From contig JAWKUB010000006.1 of assembly GCA_041398745.1 (NCBI GenBank), forward strand, positions 372,001-436,000: a stretch of 64,000 nt of DNA. The letters run 5' to 3'. The translations under genes and the position numbers were made by a program. Source of the stretch: JACKHO01 sp041398745. Its GTDB lineage: Bacteria > Planctomycetota > Planctomycetia > Planctomycetales > Planctomycetaceae. The notes below the pieces were generated by a model. The model was not told where the DNA came from, did no database searches, and worked only from the letters and a program-made list of their open reading frames with translations. Positions within the stretch are counted from its first letter, which is position 1; the number at the start of each line of letters is the position of its first letter. This document shows positions 42,767 through 52,684 of this stretch, piece by piece.

Positions 42767-45700
42767 CTACTTGCAGAGTACTTCGTCCAGATTCATCAGT
42801 TCGTTGACGAGCATGGTCCAGGCCGCCAGTTCTGTAGCGTCCAAATTCTCATCGACGGGTGATTCACCATACTCCAGCAACTTTGCAGCTTCTTCAGGAT
42901 GGCTACCGTACCAGTCACGAAGTTCTCGCAGTGAATTCGTGACAATGGCCCGCTCGGCATCGGACAGTGGTCGCGAGATAATTCGGATCGCAATTTCGTT
43001 GAACCGAGCGGCATCATCTTTTGCAGCTCCCGATAATACCTGCTGAGCCAGTACACGGGCGGCTTCCACGAACTGTACGTCATTGAGCGTCACCAGCGCC
43101 TGCAGCGGTGTGTTCGTTCGCTCACGGCGTACCACGCAGAACTCCCGGTTCGGAGCATTAAAAATGTCCATCGAGGCAGGCGGTGCCATCCGTTTCCAGA
43201 ACCAGTACATGCTGCGGCGATAAAGTCCTTCGCCAGTGTCTGGCTGATAGCTGCGGGTATTGCTGACATTCATCGCAATGGCTTCCCACACGCCTTCCGG
43301 TTGATACGGTTTCACACTGGGGCCACCGATACGGTCCACCAGCAAGCCGCTGGTGAACAACGCCGAGTCGCGGACCATTTCCGCATCCATCCGAAACCGC
43401 GGGCCGTGCGACAGCAGTCTGTTTTCCGGATCGCGTTCGTGCTTCTGCTTGGTTGTCGTAGCGGCCTGTCGGTAGGTGTTGGACATGACAATGAGCTTGA
43501 ACAGCCGTTTGACATCCCAGCCAGACTCACGGAAATCGACAGCCAGCCAGTCCAGCAATTCGGGATGCACCGGCAACTCACCCGACACACCAAAGTCTCC
43601 CGCCGTTTTGACTATGCCCGTGCCGAACACCTCCTGCCAGAATCGATTCACCGTGACGCGAGCTGTCAGCGGGTTCTCTGGTCGCAGCAACCATTGTGCG
43701 AGCCCGAGGCGGTTGCGAGGGATATCATCTGGAAATGCCGGGAGAAACTCGGGAGTGTCGGCCCCGACTTCATCACGCCGTTTGTCGTAATCACCACGGA
43801 ACAACACATAAGCCATGGGCGCTTCCGCCTTTTCCACCATGACGTGTGCGATGGTTCCCCGGGCCGAAATGGTCTGCTGTTCCTGTTCCAGGCTTGCGAG
43901 CCTGGAGGAGAGTTCCTGATGCTGCGTGTCGTACGTTTCCAGCCAGAACTGATACAGCTTTTCGACTTCCTCTGCCGTACGTTGCTCAGGTGCCTTCGCC
44001 AACAAGTTTGCCAACACCGACGACTGCCCCAGGGCGGCGACTTCACCATCGTTCAGCCGCCGGGTGTAAATTCGCAAGTCCCGTAATGATCCACCAAACG
44101 GCTGACCGGTGCTGCGTTGTCCCACCTTGAAAGGTACATCTGCGACAATCGAGCCATTCAAGCGGTCCTGCTCGACATTCGTCTCCTGAGCGACTCCGTT
44201 GTAGTAAACGCGAACTCCCGCCGCCTTGCTGGAACCGTCATACGTAATGGCCACATGCACCCATTCGTTGGCGGGCACCTGTGCTTTTGCGACGACTTTC
44301 AGCGCACTGTCGGACCACTTACTAATGATGTGTGTTCCAATTTGCCGCCGCTGCATCCAGACATCCCAGCCACGGTAATCCTTGTCGACATCCATCCTCG
44401 ACAGAATGGCCCCCTGCGTGTCGTTCGGAGCTACCTTAATCCAGGTGGCGAAAGAAACTGGCTGGTTCGCTTCGAATGTTCCGTAGTCGGCCAGTTCAAC
44501 AGCAGTTCCCTGTGTCTTCAGCCCTGCGTCCGGTGCTGCGCCATCCCACTCCGCTGATGTCGCCAAAGCAACTTCCAGCGTCTCACCCGAGCGAACAATC
44601 TTTGTGACTTTACCCTCTCCTTCATTCAGCGGGGCATGCAGGTCGAGTCCCTCGGTGGGAAGTGCGTCCGTAATGAAGCTCGGATTTGCCTTCGCCAGCC
44701 ATGTATCAAATTCAGGGCGGGCATTCATCTTGCGGGCAGCCACGTGTTGCCGCTGCTGCGGGATGAGGGTTTCCAACTCGGCGAAGCGGGCGCGATCTTC
44801 CGGCATGACGACTGGCACTACGGGTGGGGTGTTCTTGATATTGCCGTCTCGCACCGCCTGTGTGGTGTTATTAAAGAACGCAGACATTTCGTAGAAGTCG
44901 CGCTGCGTCATGGGATCGAACTTGTGGTCATGACACGTGCAGCAGTTGGCCGTAATTCCCAGCCACACCTGAGACGTCGTCTCGGTCCGGTCTCGCGCGT
45001 AGAGCACTTTGTACTCTTCGTCGATAATGCCCCCTTCGTTCGTCGTCATATTGCAGCGATTAAAGCCCGAGCCAATCCACTGCTCCAACGTTCGATTCGG
45101 CAGCAAGTCACCGGCGAGGTTTTCAATAGTGAACTGGTCATAAGGCATGTTGGCGTTGAACGACTGAATAACCCAGTCGCGGTACGTCCACATTTCGCGG
45201 TAGTTGTCAAAGTGAATGCCGTGCGTGTCGGCATACCGAGCATAGTCGAGCCAGTACCGGCCCCGATGCTCTCCCCACTTGGGAGATTCCAGCAGGGCAT
45301 CGACGTAACGCTCGTACGCATTCGGTGACGCGTCATTCAGAAACTGATTGAGCAACTCCACACTGGGCGGCAGCCCGGTCAAATCGAGACTCACGCGCCG
45401 GGCGATGGTACGGCGGTCGGCTTGATCTGCGGGCTTCAGCCCCTCCGCATCCAGTCTGGCGAGGATAAAAGCATCGATAGGGTTAACAACCCACTGCGGA
45501 TTCGAAACGGTCGGTATCTCCGAACGCTGTGGTGCAATGAACGACCAGTGCGGCTGATACTCGGCTCCTTCATCGACCCAGCGCTTCAGGATTTGTTTCT
45601 GCGCATCGGTCAGCTCCTTGTGAGAGTCCGGCGGAGGCATGAGTTCGTCGGGATCAGTGCTGAAAATCCGAGCGATGATTCCACTCTCACCCGACTTCCC

Positions 45701-45922
45701 CGGCGCAATCGCTCCCGACTCAACCGCCGCCTCACGCTGATCCAGCCGTAATTCCGCCTCGCGGGCCGCACTGTCCGGACCGTGACACTTAAAGCACGTG
45801 TCCGCCAGAATAGGCCGCACATCCCGATTGTATTCCAACGGCTCCGCGGCCTGCAGTACGGAATGAAACGTCAACAGAGCGAGGGCCAAGGCCATCACAA
45901 ATGGGCGAGGATGAGCAAACAT
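42767..45922 (-). CDS. PSCyt1-DUF1549-LamG-DUF1553 planctomycete cytochrome protein
   Basis: 1051 residues, secreted (signal peptide ending about LQAAEP). The PSCyt1 cytochrome-like domain carries the haem motif CFKCH (Cys43-x2-Cys46-His47) after YNRDVRPILAD and ends near MPPPDSHKELT with a distal Met. DUF1549 follows (FILARLDAEGLKPADQADRRT...YARYADTHGIHFDNYREMWTYRDW, with its NCCTCHDHKFDP haem-like CxxCH). A LamG/laminin-type lectin insert spans about residues 430-620. DUF1553 closes it (LAQWLLRPENPLTARVTVNRFWQEVFG and FNAPNREFCVVRRERTNTPLQALVTLND). This layout is nearly exclusive to planctomycetes and relatives. The usual DUF1501 partner gene is not adjacent. Exact function is unknown; the haem motifs suggest redox chemistry. 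Confidence 0.93.
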   Translation of the reverse strand: MFAHPRPFVMALALALLTFHSVLQAAEPLEYNRDVRPILADTCFKCHGPDSAAREAELRLDQREAAVESGAIAPGKSGESGIIARIFSTDPDELMPPPDSHKELTDAQKQILKRWVDEGAEYQPHWSFIAPQRSEIPTVSNPQWVVNPIDAFILARLDAEGLKPADQADRRTIARRVSLDLTGLPPSVELLNQFLNDASPNAYERYVDALLESPKWGEHRGRYWLDYARYADTHGIHFDNYREMWTYRDWVIQSFNANMPYDQFTIENLAGDLLPNRTLEQWIGSGFNRCNMTTNEGGIIDEEYKVLYARDRTETTSQVWLGITANCCTCHDHKFDPMTQRDFYEMSAFFNNTTQAVRDGNIKNTPPVVPVVMPEDRARFAELETLIPQQRQHVAARKMNARPEFDTWLAKANPSFITDALPTEGLDLHAPLNEGEGKVTKIVRSGETLEVALATSAEWDGAAPDAGLKTQGTAVELADYGTFEANQPVSFATWIKVAPNDTQGAILSRMDVDKDYRGWDVWMQRRQIGTHIISKWSDSALKVVAKAQVPANEWVHVAITYDGSSKAAGVRVYYNGVAQETNVEQDRLNGSIVADVPFKVGQRSTGQPFGGSLRDLRIYTRRLNDGEVAALGQSSVLANLLAKAPEQRTAEEVEKLYQFWLETYDTQHQELSSRLASLEQEQQTISARGTIAHVMVEKAEAPMAYVLFRGDYDKRRDEVGADTPEFLPAFPDDIPRNRLGLAQWLLRPENPLTARVTVNRFWQEVFGTGIVKTAGDFGVSGELPVHPELLDWLAVDFRESGWDVKRLFKLIVMSNTYRQAATTTKQKHERDPENRLLSHGPRFRMDAEMVRDSALFTSGLLVDRIGGPSVKPYQPEGVWEAIAMNVSNTRSYQPDTGEGLYRRSMYWFWKRMAPPASMDIFNAPNREFCVVRRERTNTPLQALVTLNDVQFVEAARVLAQQVLSGAAKDDAARFNEIAIRIISRPLSDAERAIVTNSLRELRDWYGSHPEEAAKLLEYGESPVDENLDATELAAWTMLVNELMNLDEVLCK

Positions 45923-46352
45923 ATTTCGAAAAGCTGGTTGTCAGCAAATGGGTGGGACATGCATGGAACCGGCAAAAGCCGAATCCACTTGCCAGTATCA
46001 TCGTGTCCCGCCTCGATGGCGTCCAGAGTGGGACCTTTGTGCGGGAATCGTCACTGGTCAAAACATCTCCATGTGCTCAATCAGGAACGTGCGTACGAGG
46101 ATCAATCAGGGGCGACCTCGTCATCGCATTAGCTGACTTCGCAATGGCCTGCCCCGAACCGCCAAGGCCGTTTAGAGTTAACGCACACGTTCCGGAAGGG
46201 GGGGATTGTTGCAATACATTGGGGCGGAGCCAAAATAGTTATTGCAGGACGCAGATTCTCACTTATAACTTGGAGTTTGCTGATCACAATACCGTCAACA
46301 ATTCCCGTTGCTTGTGTCGTGTTCGCTGTTGGAGTCTGGTGCGGTGGTGCGT
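45923..46352. other. intergenic region, no supported gene
   Basis: 430 bp between divergent genes. It must hold both promoters. Open frames exist on both strands, but they have no motif, are Cys-rich and low-quality, or are continuations of other frames. No clear sigma-54 site or repeat found. Confidence 0.5.
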
Positions 46353-47270
46353 ATGCTTTGGAATCGAACGCAAATGACACCCACGGATGCCCGACAAGGC
46401 TTCACGCAGCTGGAACTTCTGGTGGTCATTTCAGTGCTGAGCCTGCTCCTGGTCCTCATTCTGCCCGCCGTGCAACAGGCCCGTGCGGCGGCCCGGCGGG
46501 CAGAGTGCACCAACAGACTGAAGCAACTGGGCCTCGTGATCCACAATCGAGTGGAATTGGACGGCCGCTTTCCCAACTCGCGTCGCGGCACGAAGAATCC
46601 TTATGCATTGATGCAGGAAACTCTGGGAGTCCCGGAATTTGACAGCCGCAATAAGCGCGTTCTCCAAGCGTTTCAATGTCCCGCAGATCCCTGGAGTACG
46701 CCGACCGTGCTGAGTCCGAATTATGTGCTGAACGACGGAACTGACTATCGTTATTCTGATTCACCAACAGGTTATAGTCGGTACCGACAAGATCTCAAAC
46801 CGGCAGATATTGTTGATGGACAGTCAAATACAGTGGCAATATCGGAGCGTTTGGTGCCACTGCCCCCAGGCTTGACGGTATGGGACCCCAATCAAATTCC
46901 ATTTGAAGACAAGCGTCATTTGTGGTGGACAACGCGAGTAATACCTCTGGGCCCGCAAGCTGCGCGGCAAATGGCGCAGGACTGCCTCAATCAGCGCGCG
47001 ACTGCAACTCCCGTGGGGTATTTCAACACGTTTTCCGCTGGCGGATATGACCACCTGCTCCCGCCTAATGCGAAGGGCTGTTTTAATGGCCCCGCAACTC
47101 AAGCGACAGGAGACCAGTTCATTGCTCCGGCCACGAGCAATCATCATGGCGGAGTGAATGCCCTCTTTATCGACGGGCACGTCACATTCGTGTCTGAGAA
47201 TATTGATACGGAAGTCTGGCGCGCCCTTGGTACAGTGGCCGGGAACGAAACGGTGTCCAATGGATATTAG
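46353..47270 (+). CDS. DUF1559 prepilin-like protein
   Basis: 305 residues. The type IV prepilin N-terminus is clear: cleavage site RQG-F followed by TQLELLVVISVLSLLLVLILPAVQQARAAARR, where the Glu is the conserved pilin Glu5. The hydrophobic helix leads into CTNRLKQLGLVIHN, the DUF1559 start. The C-terminal NHHGGVNALFIDGHVTFVSENID is the family's hallmark H-x-G-G-x-N-x-L-x-x-D-G-H-V box. These are secreted, surface-exposed pseudopilin-like proteins hugely expanded in planctomycetes. ATG 46353 is chosen; ATG 46374 is equally possible. The stop overlaps the next start by 11 bp. Confidence 0.9.
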   Translation: MLWNRTQMTPTDARQGFTQLELLVVISVLSLLLVLILPAVQQARAAARRAECTNRLKQLGLVIHNRVELDGRFPNSRRGTKNPYALMQETLGVPEFDSRNKRVLQAFQCPADPWSTPTVLSPNYVLNDGTDYRYSDSPTGYSRYRQDLKPADIVDGQSNTVAISERLVPLPPGLTVWDPNQIPFEDKRHLWWTTRVIPLGPQAARQMAQDCLNQRATATPVGYFNTFSAGGYDHLLPPNAKGCFNGPATQATGDQFIAPATSNHHGGVNALFIDGHVTFVSENIDTEVWRALGTVAGNETVSNGY

Positions 47271-47979
47271 AACGGTTCGCTTTCTGTGTGTCGTTCTGTC
47301 GCTGGTTGTAAGCGGTTGTCAGAAGGAAGTGGAACTAACCGGCGACTGGTGCAGTGCGGTTGAGCTGACCGACAGAAACTGGTCTCCCGTCGCAGCTCCG
47401 CTGTCCGGCGTGGCGGGAAACAACCTGGACCTGACACTGAGGTGTGCCTTGAATACTCCGCCTGTGGCGAAGGTCGGGGAACGCGACGTGACCGATCCGG
47501 CGGAATGGGTTGTGCGAGTGGAAGTTTACGACTTGAACGGACAGCTTCAGGTTCCGGTGGGCGTTGGCGGCAGCATGGACGCACCGCCTTTCGAGGTGTT
47601 GGGAATTCTATATGAACAAGAGGCAGATGGAACTCGAGGAACTGTTCTGTGGTATTCACCGGATCCTCCAAAGACTCGCAACGACGGTGAGGCGTACTAC
47701 TGGACCAGGCTGGAAGCACCTCAAAAGCCGGGGGAGTATGAGGTCGTTGTTTGCCTGTACCCAACTGTTGTACGAATTCGCGCGAACCATTTCGTCGATT
47801 TGGGGCCGGGGACTGAACTGATGCGAATACCGTTCATCGTTTCGGCCGGTCAGGTAAGTACTCCTCGGAAGGAGATCTACTCCTTGAATTACGTTGACAC
47901 AAGTGTTCCTCGCAGCGTGATTCTCAAGGCGTGCGGGATCGAACCGGGCCAATTGCTTAATGACGCCGCAGGACGTTAG
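47260..47979 (+). CDS. lipoprotein partner of DUF1559 protein
   Basis: 239 residues. The ATG overlaps the end of the DUF1559 gene by 11 bp, implying coupling. The signal peptide RTVRFLCVVLSLVVSGC has a lipobox (VSGC). The body is Trp- and Pro-containing with strands (WVVRVEVYDLNGQLQVPVGVGG, TVLWYSPDPPK, YEVVVCLYPTVVRI) suggestive of beta-sandwich. No named family. Reading starts further upstream lie inside the previous gene and are rejected. Confidence 0.7.
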   Translation: MDIRTVRFLCVVLSLVVSGCQKEVELTGDWCSAVELTDRNWSPVAAPLSGVAGNNLDLTLRCALNTPPVAKVGERDVTDPAEWVVRVEVYDLNGQLQVPVGVGGSMDAPPFEVLGILYEQEADGTRGTVLWYSPDPPKTRNDGEAYYWTRLEAPQKPGEYEVVVCLYPTVVRIRANHFVDLGPGTELMRIPFIVSAGQVSTPRKEIYSLNYVDTSVPRSVILKACGIEPGQLLNDAAGR

Positions 47980-48181
47980 CCCCCAAGCTGTCGCAGAAGG
48001 GAGCGGTGGCATCCATTTGGACACCGTTCCCGAGAGTCGTGTTGTGGATGCTGAATTTGGTCTCCACAATAGGGGTACCGTACCGATGACTGGCTTGTAC
48101 TGGAAGGCGTTCCCGGAGGCACGGCGGGCGTGGTCAACGCCACATCGAAAATACTTCAGGCTTCGATGTACTCCGCGATAG
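47960..48181 (+). pseudogene. truncated DUF1573-like remnant
   Basis: 73 codons starting 20 bp before the lipoprotein stop. The stretch ESRVVDAEFGLHNRGTVPM matches the beginning of DUF1573 (a beta-sandwich whose consensus begins V-x-x-x-F-x-L-x-N-x-G-x-x-P-L), but the following SCGC motif is absent and the frame degenerates. The 3' end runs into hicB on the opposite strand. Probably a gene truncated by arrival of the HicAB locus. The match is short. Confidence 0.4.
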
Positions 48182-48368
48182 ATGAGGGCTGGGGAATAGG
48201 TTCTCCATCCGCACGCAGGCCTTCAATGTGCATTCGAATGGCTTCACGCATGCGCTCTTCGACTTCGCGCTGCGTGGAACCATTCGCCACACAGCCGGGC
48301 AAATCGGGAGAAAACGCTGAGAGGTTATTGGCCGTCTTTTCGATGACGATGAGGTATTTCGTCTGCAT
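48156..48368 (-). CDS. hicB: HicB-type antitoxin
   Basis: 70 residues. TKYLIVIEKTANNLSAFSPDLPGCVANG is the HicB N-terminal fold (the pseudo-RNase H-like domain that contains the D-x-PGC-x-x-G box), then EEVERMREAIRMHIEGL and the typical GEPIPQPS tail. Antitoxin that blocks HicA mRNA interferase. The DNA-binding domain of longer HicBs is absent. The start ATG 48368 lies 4 bp after the hicA-like stop. Its partner looks damaged. Confidence 0.85.
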   Translation of the reverse strand: MQTKYLIVIEKTANNLSAFSPDLPGCVANGSTQREVEERMREAIRMHIEGLRADGEPIPQPSSIAEYIEA

Positions 48369-48372
48369 GAAA

Positions 48373-48567
48373 CTAGTCCTTGAGACCGGCTTGCCGCAGG
48401 ATGCTGTTGAGCGTGCCCGTTGCGAGGTCGTCCTGCGGATGTCCGGCAATGGTCACACGTCCCGGTTTCGTTCCGTGCGTTCGCGCCCAACCCAAATTCC
48501 AACAATGGATAATGTATTGGCCCCGGTTCCATTGATGCCAATCGGCGTGGCAGATGGAATCGACCAT
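48373..48567 (-). pseudogene. hicA: damaged HicA toxin gene
   Basis: 64 codons. The C-terminal half, TKPGRVTIAGHPQDDLATGTLNSILRQAGLKD, is textbook HicA (toxin C-terminus) but, written in short parts, only KPGRVTIAGH onwards fits. The N-terminal half (about 35 residues) does not show the D-G-W-x-x-x-R-x-x-G-S-H motif with the catalytic histidine. The other two frames do not restore it in one step. Most likely substitutions and indels destroyed the toxin's active site. It sits 4 bp before hicB, the usual order. Confidence 0.55.
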
Positions 48568-48652
48568 GCAATGATACCGCCATCTCTCAGAGCCAGTCCA
48601 AGTCTTTCGACATGACGGATCTCACTGAGTGCCGCAGGAGAAGAACCGATTG

Positions 48653-49813
48653 TTACCGCGCCCACTCGGGAATATCGCTCACCGGTTGTGCGGGAACGGG
48701 GCGAGCCCAGACTGAGGGGTGGGGGTCCGGGGCGTCGAGACGGTCTTGAAAGACGGTCTTTGGTGGGACCGGCGTGAATGGTCGATCGGAGTCGGCGCTG
48801 CCCCACGGATTGCGTTGTTCGTCAGTGGCGCGCTCGACGTGGTCCAAAGTGGCGTAGCCGGGTTGCTCTTCGAAAACGGCCGCTTGTGCTTCGAAGGCAG
48901 GAGGCTGGGCGACAAATTGTGGGTGTTCATATCCGCGACGTCGCCGGACCGTGGCGCCCAGGTCGATGGTCTGGGCACCGTGAATGACGGGCGGCTGCCA
49001 TAATTCCTTGTTGGCAGCTAACGCCTTGGGGTTCACATCGGGATGCCCCAGTTCCAGTTTCAGTTCCTGGTTCTGTGAAGGCCAACTGAGCCTGATGAGA
49101 TGCGGTAGATAAATTCCGGAATCATGCAGGCGGTAGTTGTCCAGTTCGGCCAGTGCGGTCAGCTTCCCATTCGCATCTCGCAGCTGATGCTCGACAATTT
49201 GACCGCGAAACGTGTCGACCCGAATGACACGCTGCACCGTAATTCCCTGAGGTGAGGTGCGAGTTGCCACGAGGTCCACAATGGGAGAAGTGGGATCGCG
49301 GCGGACGAGTTCAAACTCTTGCTCATTGATTGGGATGACGCCGAAGACTTCCATCATCCAGGTGGGATCAACCGGAATTTCGAGTGCCAATTCGTCCATC
49401 GCCAGTCCAACGTCTTCGTGGCTGACCGTCATAATGGGCATGTTGTCGGGGGTCTTCATCCAAACCCAGAAGATGTCTTCGTTTGATCCAATATCGGCCA
49501 ACTGTGTGCCTGACATGGGATGCGAAGTTCGCAGGCGGAAGCTGCGGGGGGCTTCCACAGCAATGGACGTGGGGAGTGAGAAAGGCATTCCAGGTGCCGA
49601 GGCTCGTGCGTCTCCCGTCTGCCAGGAAACGAGTCCGCCACTGCTGCCATCTCCCATGACGTTGTGATTGAGGTGGGCAACGATGTCTGTCTTGGAGGCG
49701 GTTGGCGGCAAGACGGCACTGTGCCGACTCGGCCAGCGCGGCAGGTGGCATCCCTCCGCCACGAGCAAACCGAGGGCCATGAACAGTGCTAAAACCTTTG
49801 GCAGGCGATTCAA
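48653..49813 (-). CDS. lipoprotein, possible LolA-like fold
   Basis: 386 residues from a TTG at 49813 that has a GGGGGA 7 nt upstream and overlaps the previous stop as TTGA; a GTG five codons earlier is an alternative. The N-terminus NRLPKVLALFMALGLLVAEGC gives a type II signal peptide with lipobox (AEGC). The core has a long curved-sheet pattern (FWVWMKTPDNMPIMTVSHEDV, QGITVQRVIRVDTFRGQIVEHQLRDANGKL, IYLPHLIRLSWPSQNQELKLELG) resembling outer-membrane lipoprotein-sorting (LolA/LolB-like) proteins. The last 110 residues are Pro/Arg-rich and disordered. Fold assignment is tentative. Confidence 0.7.
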   Translation of the reverse strand: MNRLPKVLALFMALGLLVAEGCHLPRWPSRHSAVLPPTASKTDIVAHLNHNVMGDGSSGGLVSWQTGDARASAPGMPFSLPTSIAVEAPRSFRLRTSHPMSGTQLADIGSNEDIFWVWMKTPDNMPIMTVSHEDVGLAMDELALEIPVDPTWMMEVFGVIPINEQEFELVRRDPTSPIVDLVATRTSPQGITVQRVIRVDTFRGQIVEHQLRDANGKLTALAELDNYRLHDSGIYLPHLIRLSWPSQNQELKLELGHPDVNPKALAANKELWQPPVIHGAQTIDLGATVRRRRGYEHPQFVAQPPAFEAQAAVFEEQPGYATLDHVERATDEQRNPWGSADSDRPFTPVPPKTVFQDRLDAPDPHPSVWARPVPAQPVSDIPEWAR

Positions 49814-50307
49814 GAGGCAATCCCCCACTCTGAATTCAGCTGTACGGCAAGAGCCGACTGCAATTGCTTGATTTCGTCGTCTGCCATTTGGTGGTTCCGG
49901 ATTTCGAACGGACCTTCACCGCGCGAGCCGGAAATGAGGAGGAACTCTCCATCTTCCCGCAGTTCTGATCCATCCAGTTGCAGGCGTCGCCGCTGCAGCA
50001 GGTAGAGCGTCAACACGTACAGCAGCTTTTCGCGGACGGGTTGCCGTTCATCCACCATTTGTTCGAACAACCCCATGAGGGCGTTCGGATCCATTTGGGT
50101 GACCGGCTTCGTCTCGGGAACCGGGACATCGCATTTCCAGAAGCCAATAGTCCCTTCGGGCGGTCCATCCCACGAGCTGACGTTGTAGTCGAGACGTTCC
50201 AGGACACCGTCACGCTCCACGAGCACGGACATGCAGTGTGAACCGGGTTCTAGCGGTTCACCTGTCTGCGCGCAGGTCTTTCCGATAGGTCGAACCTTGT
50301 ATTCCAT
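49810..50307 (-). CDS. hypothetical protein with N-terminal cysteine pair
   Basis: 165 residues from ATG 50307; the open frame goes 62 codons higher but that part is Cys/Arg-rich junk. The N-terminal KTCAQTGEPLEPGSHC carries two cysteines and a histidine that may bind zinc. A helical middle (MGLFEQMVDERQPVREKLLYVLTLYLLQRRRLQ) follows, then DGEFLLISGSRGEGPFEIRN. I have an impression of a conserved planctomycete protein of unknown role. Coupled to the lipoprotein gene by a 4-bp overlap. Confidence 0.65.
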   Translation of the reverse strand: MEYKVRPIGKTCAQTGEPLEPGSHCMSVLVERDGVLERLDYNVSSWDGPPEGTIGFWKCDVPVPETKPVTQMDPNALMGLFEQMVDERQPVREKLLYVLTLYLLQRRRLQLDGSELREDGEFLLISGSRGEGPFEIRNHQMADDEIKQLQSALAVQLNSEWGIAS

Positions 50308-50594
50308 CCGTGGAATTCTGGTGGTGGGTGATTGGAAGGGTTTGTGACACAAGCACTTCGGGCAATTGAAGCATTTGTGGAGAGAATTCGCGGAATCGTA
50401 CGCCAGTTCATGAAAACGCCTCAAGACGAGTTTCGATAACCGTCTCTCTCGTTCGTGGGGACGAACAGTCGCGACTCGACTGGCGACTTCCATTCACCTG
50501 CCAGCCAGTTTATATTGCGGTCTGCATGTTGGGGCTGCTGTCCCGGTTCTCGCCGCATTCACCACAACTGGCTCTCAAACAAGAGCTTACGGAA

Positions 50595-50954
50595 ATGCCC
50601 ACAGTTACATTCACGAAGCAGAAAAAGCAGGTCGAAGTTCCCGAGGGGAGCAATCTCCGACAGGAAGCACTCAAGAACGGCATCGAAATGCACGCTGGTA
50701 TTCACCAGTACGCCAATTGCTTCGGCAATGGCTTCTGTGCAAGCTGCCGCGTGAATGTAAAAAAGGGGATGGAGAACGTCCGCCGCAAGACGTGGTGGGA
50801 ATACATTCTGTTCGCGTTGAATCCCATTTGGCCATTCGCTCGAATTGGCCACGAAGAAGAAATGACACTGGCCTGCCAGTCGAAAGTGATGGGTGACTGC
50901 GAAGTCGAAACCACCCCCGACATGAACTGGCACGGCGAGAAATTCTGGGCCTAG
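50595..50954 (+). CDS. [2Fe-2S] ferredoxin-like protein
   Basis: 119 residues from ATG 50595. The beta-grasp ferredoxin pattern is TVTFTKQKKQVEVPEGSNLRQEALKNGIEM, and the cluster ligands are Cys-x5-Cys-x2-Cys (CFGNGFC, CASC) with the fourth Cys in LACQSKV. A 35-residue insert with an amphipathic aromatic helix (TWWEYILFALNPIWPFARIGHEE) lies between the third and fourth ligands, which may let it sit on membrane or a partner. Electron-transfer role; redox partners unknown. Confidence 0.85.
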   Translation: MPTVTFTKQKKQVEVPEGSNLRQEALKNGIEMHAGIHQYANCFGNGFCASCRVNVKKGMENVRRKTWWEYILFALNPIWPFARIGHEEEMTLACQSKVMGDCEVETTPDMNWHGEKFWA

Positions 50955-51029
50955 AGCACGTTGGTCTGCTCGTCAAACATATTGCAATGCGTCCCGTGCG
51001 CTCATAACCCCAACTGAAGATTTGCTGAC

Positions 51030-52202
<1,173 letters not shown>

Positions 52203-52222
52203 TTTGACTTTCCGATCTACAC

Positions 52223-52257
52223 ATCGGGTTGCAGTCTGACTGCAGCCCGATTTTTTA
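52223..52257 (+). terminator. rho-independent terminator of the isocitrate dehydrogenase gene
   Basis: Stem ATCGGGTTGCAG / CTGCAGCCCGAT (12 bp with one G-U), loop TCTGA, then a TTTTTT tract, 20 bp past the stop codon. Confidence 0.92.
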
Positions 52258-52291
52258 TGCGCTGATGCCGAAAAGGGAGGGGGTACCAGAA

Positions 52292-52522
52292 ATGGCGTAT
52301 GAAGTCGTACTCAATCGTACAGGAGCGTATCGTATTCTGTTGGAGTCATACCCAGCGGGTGTGTACGTCTACGTATTCGAAAGTGAAAGTGCACCAGGAC
52401 CGTATAGGGACTGGTTACAGGATGGTCTCGAAATGGCAAAGCGAGCCGGTACTCAAGACTTCGACACAACTGAAACTGATTGGCGCGAAGTGCCAGACGA
52501 GTATTGGCACGGAACGAAGTGA
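52292..52522 (+). CDS. small hypothetical protein
   Basis: 76 residues. GGAGGGGG lies 8 nt before the ATG at 52292, one of the best ribosome-binding sites in the window, which decides this start. The protein is a possible compact alpha/beta fold (AYEVVLNRTGAYRILLES, YVYVFESESAPGPYRD) ending in an acidic, Trp-containing tail. No signal peptide or family recognised. It lies between the isocitrate dehydrogenase terminator and the methyltransferase cassette, and whether it belongs to the cassette is unknown. Confidence 0.65.
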   Translation: MAYEVVLNRTGAYRILLESYPAGVYVYVFESESAPGPYRDWLQDGLEMAKRAGTQDFDTTETDWREVPDEYWHGTK

Positions 52523-52684
52523 CCAGATCACTCCATTCACGTTGCATCGTTTTTTTCAACCAAATCCTCGCAGGTTAAATTCTGAACGAGCACATTTCTT
52601 TGTCGGGGAAGGGTGTGTCTTCTGGGGTACGAAAGCACATATAGTCAGGGCAGGGATCTCTTCTTGGCTACTCCAATCGAATCG

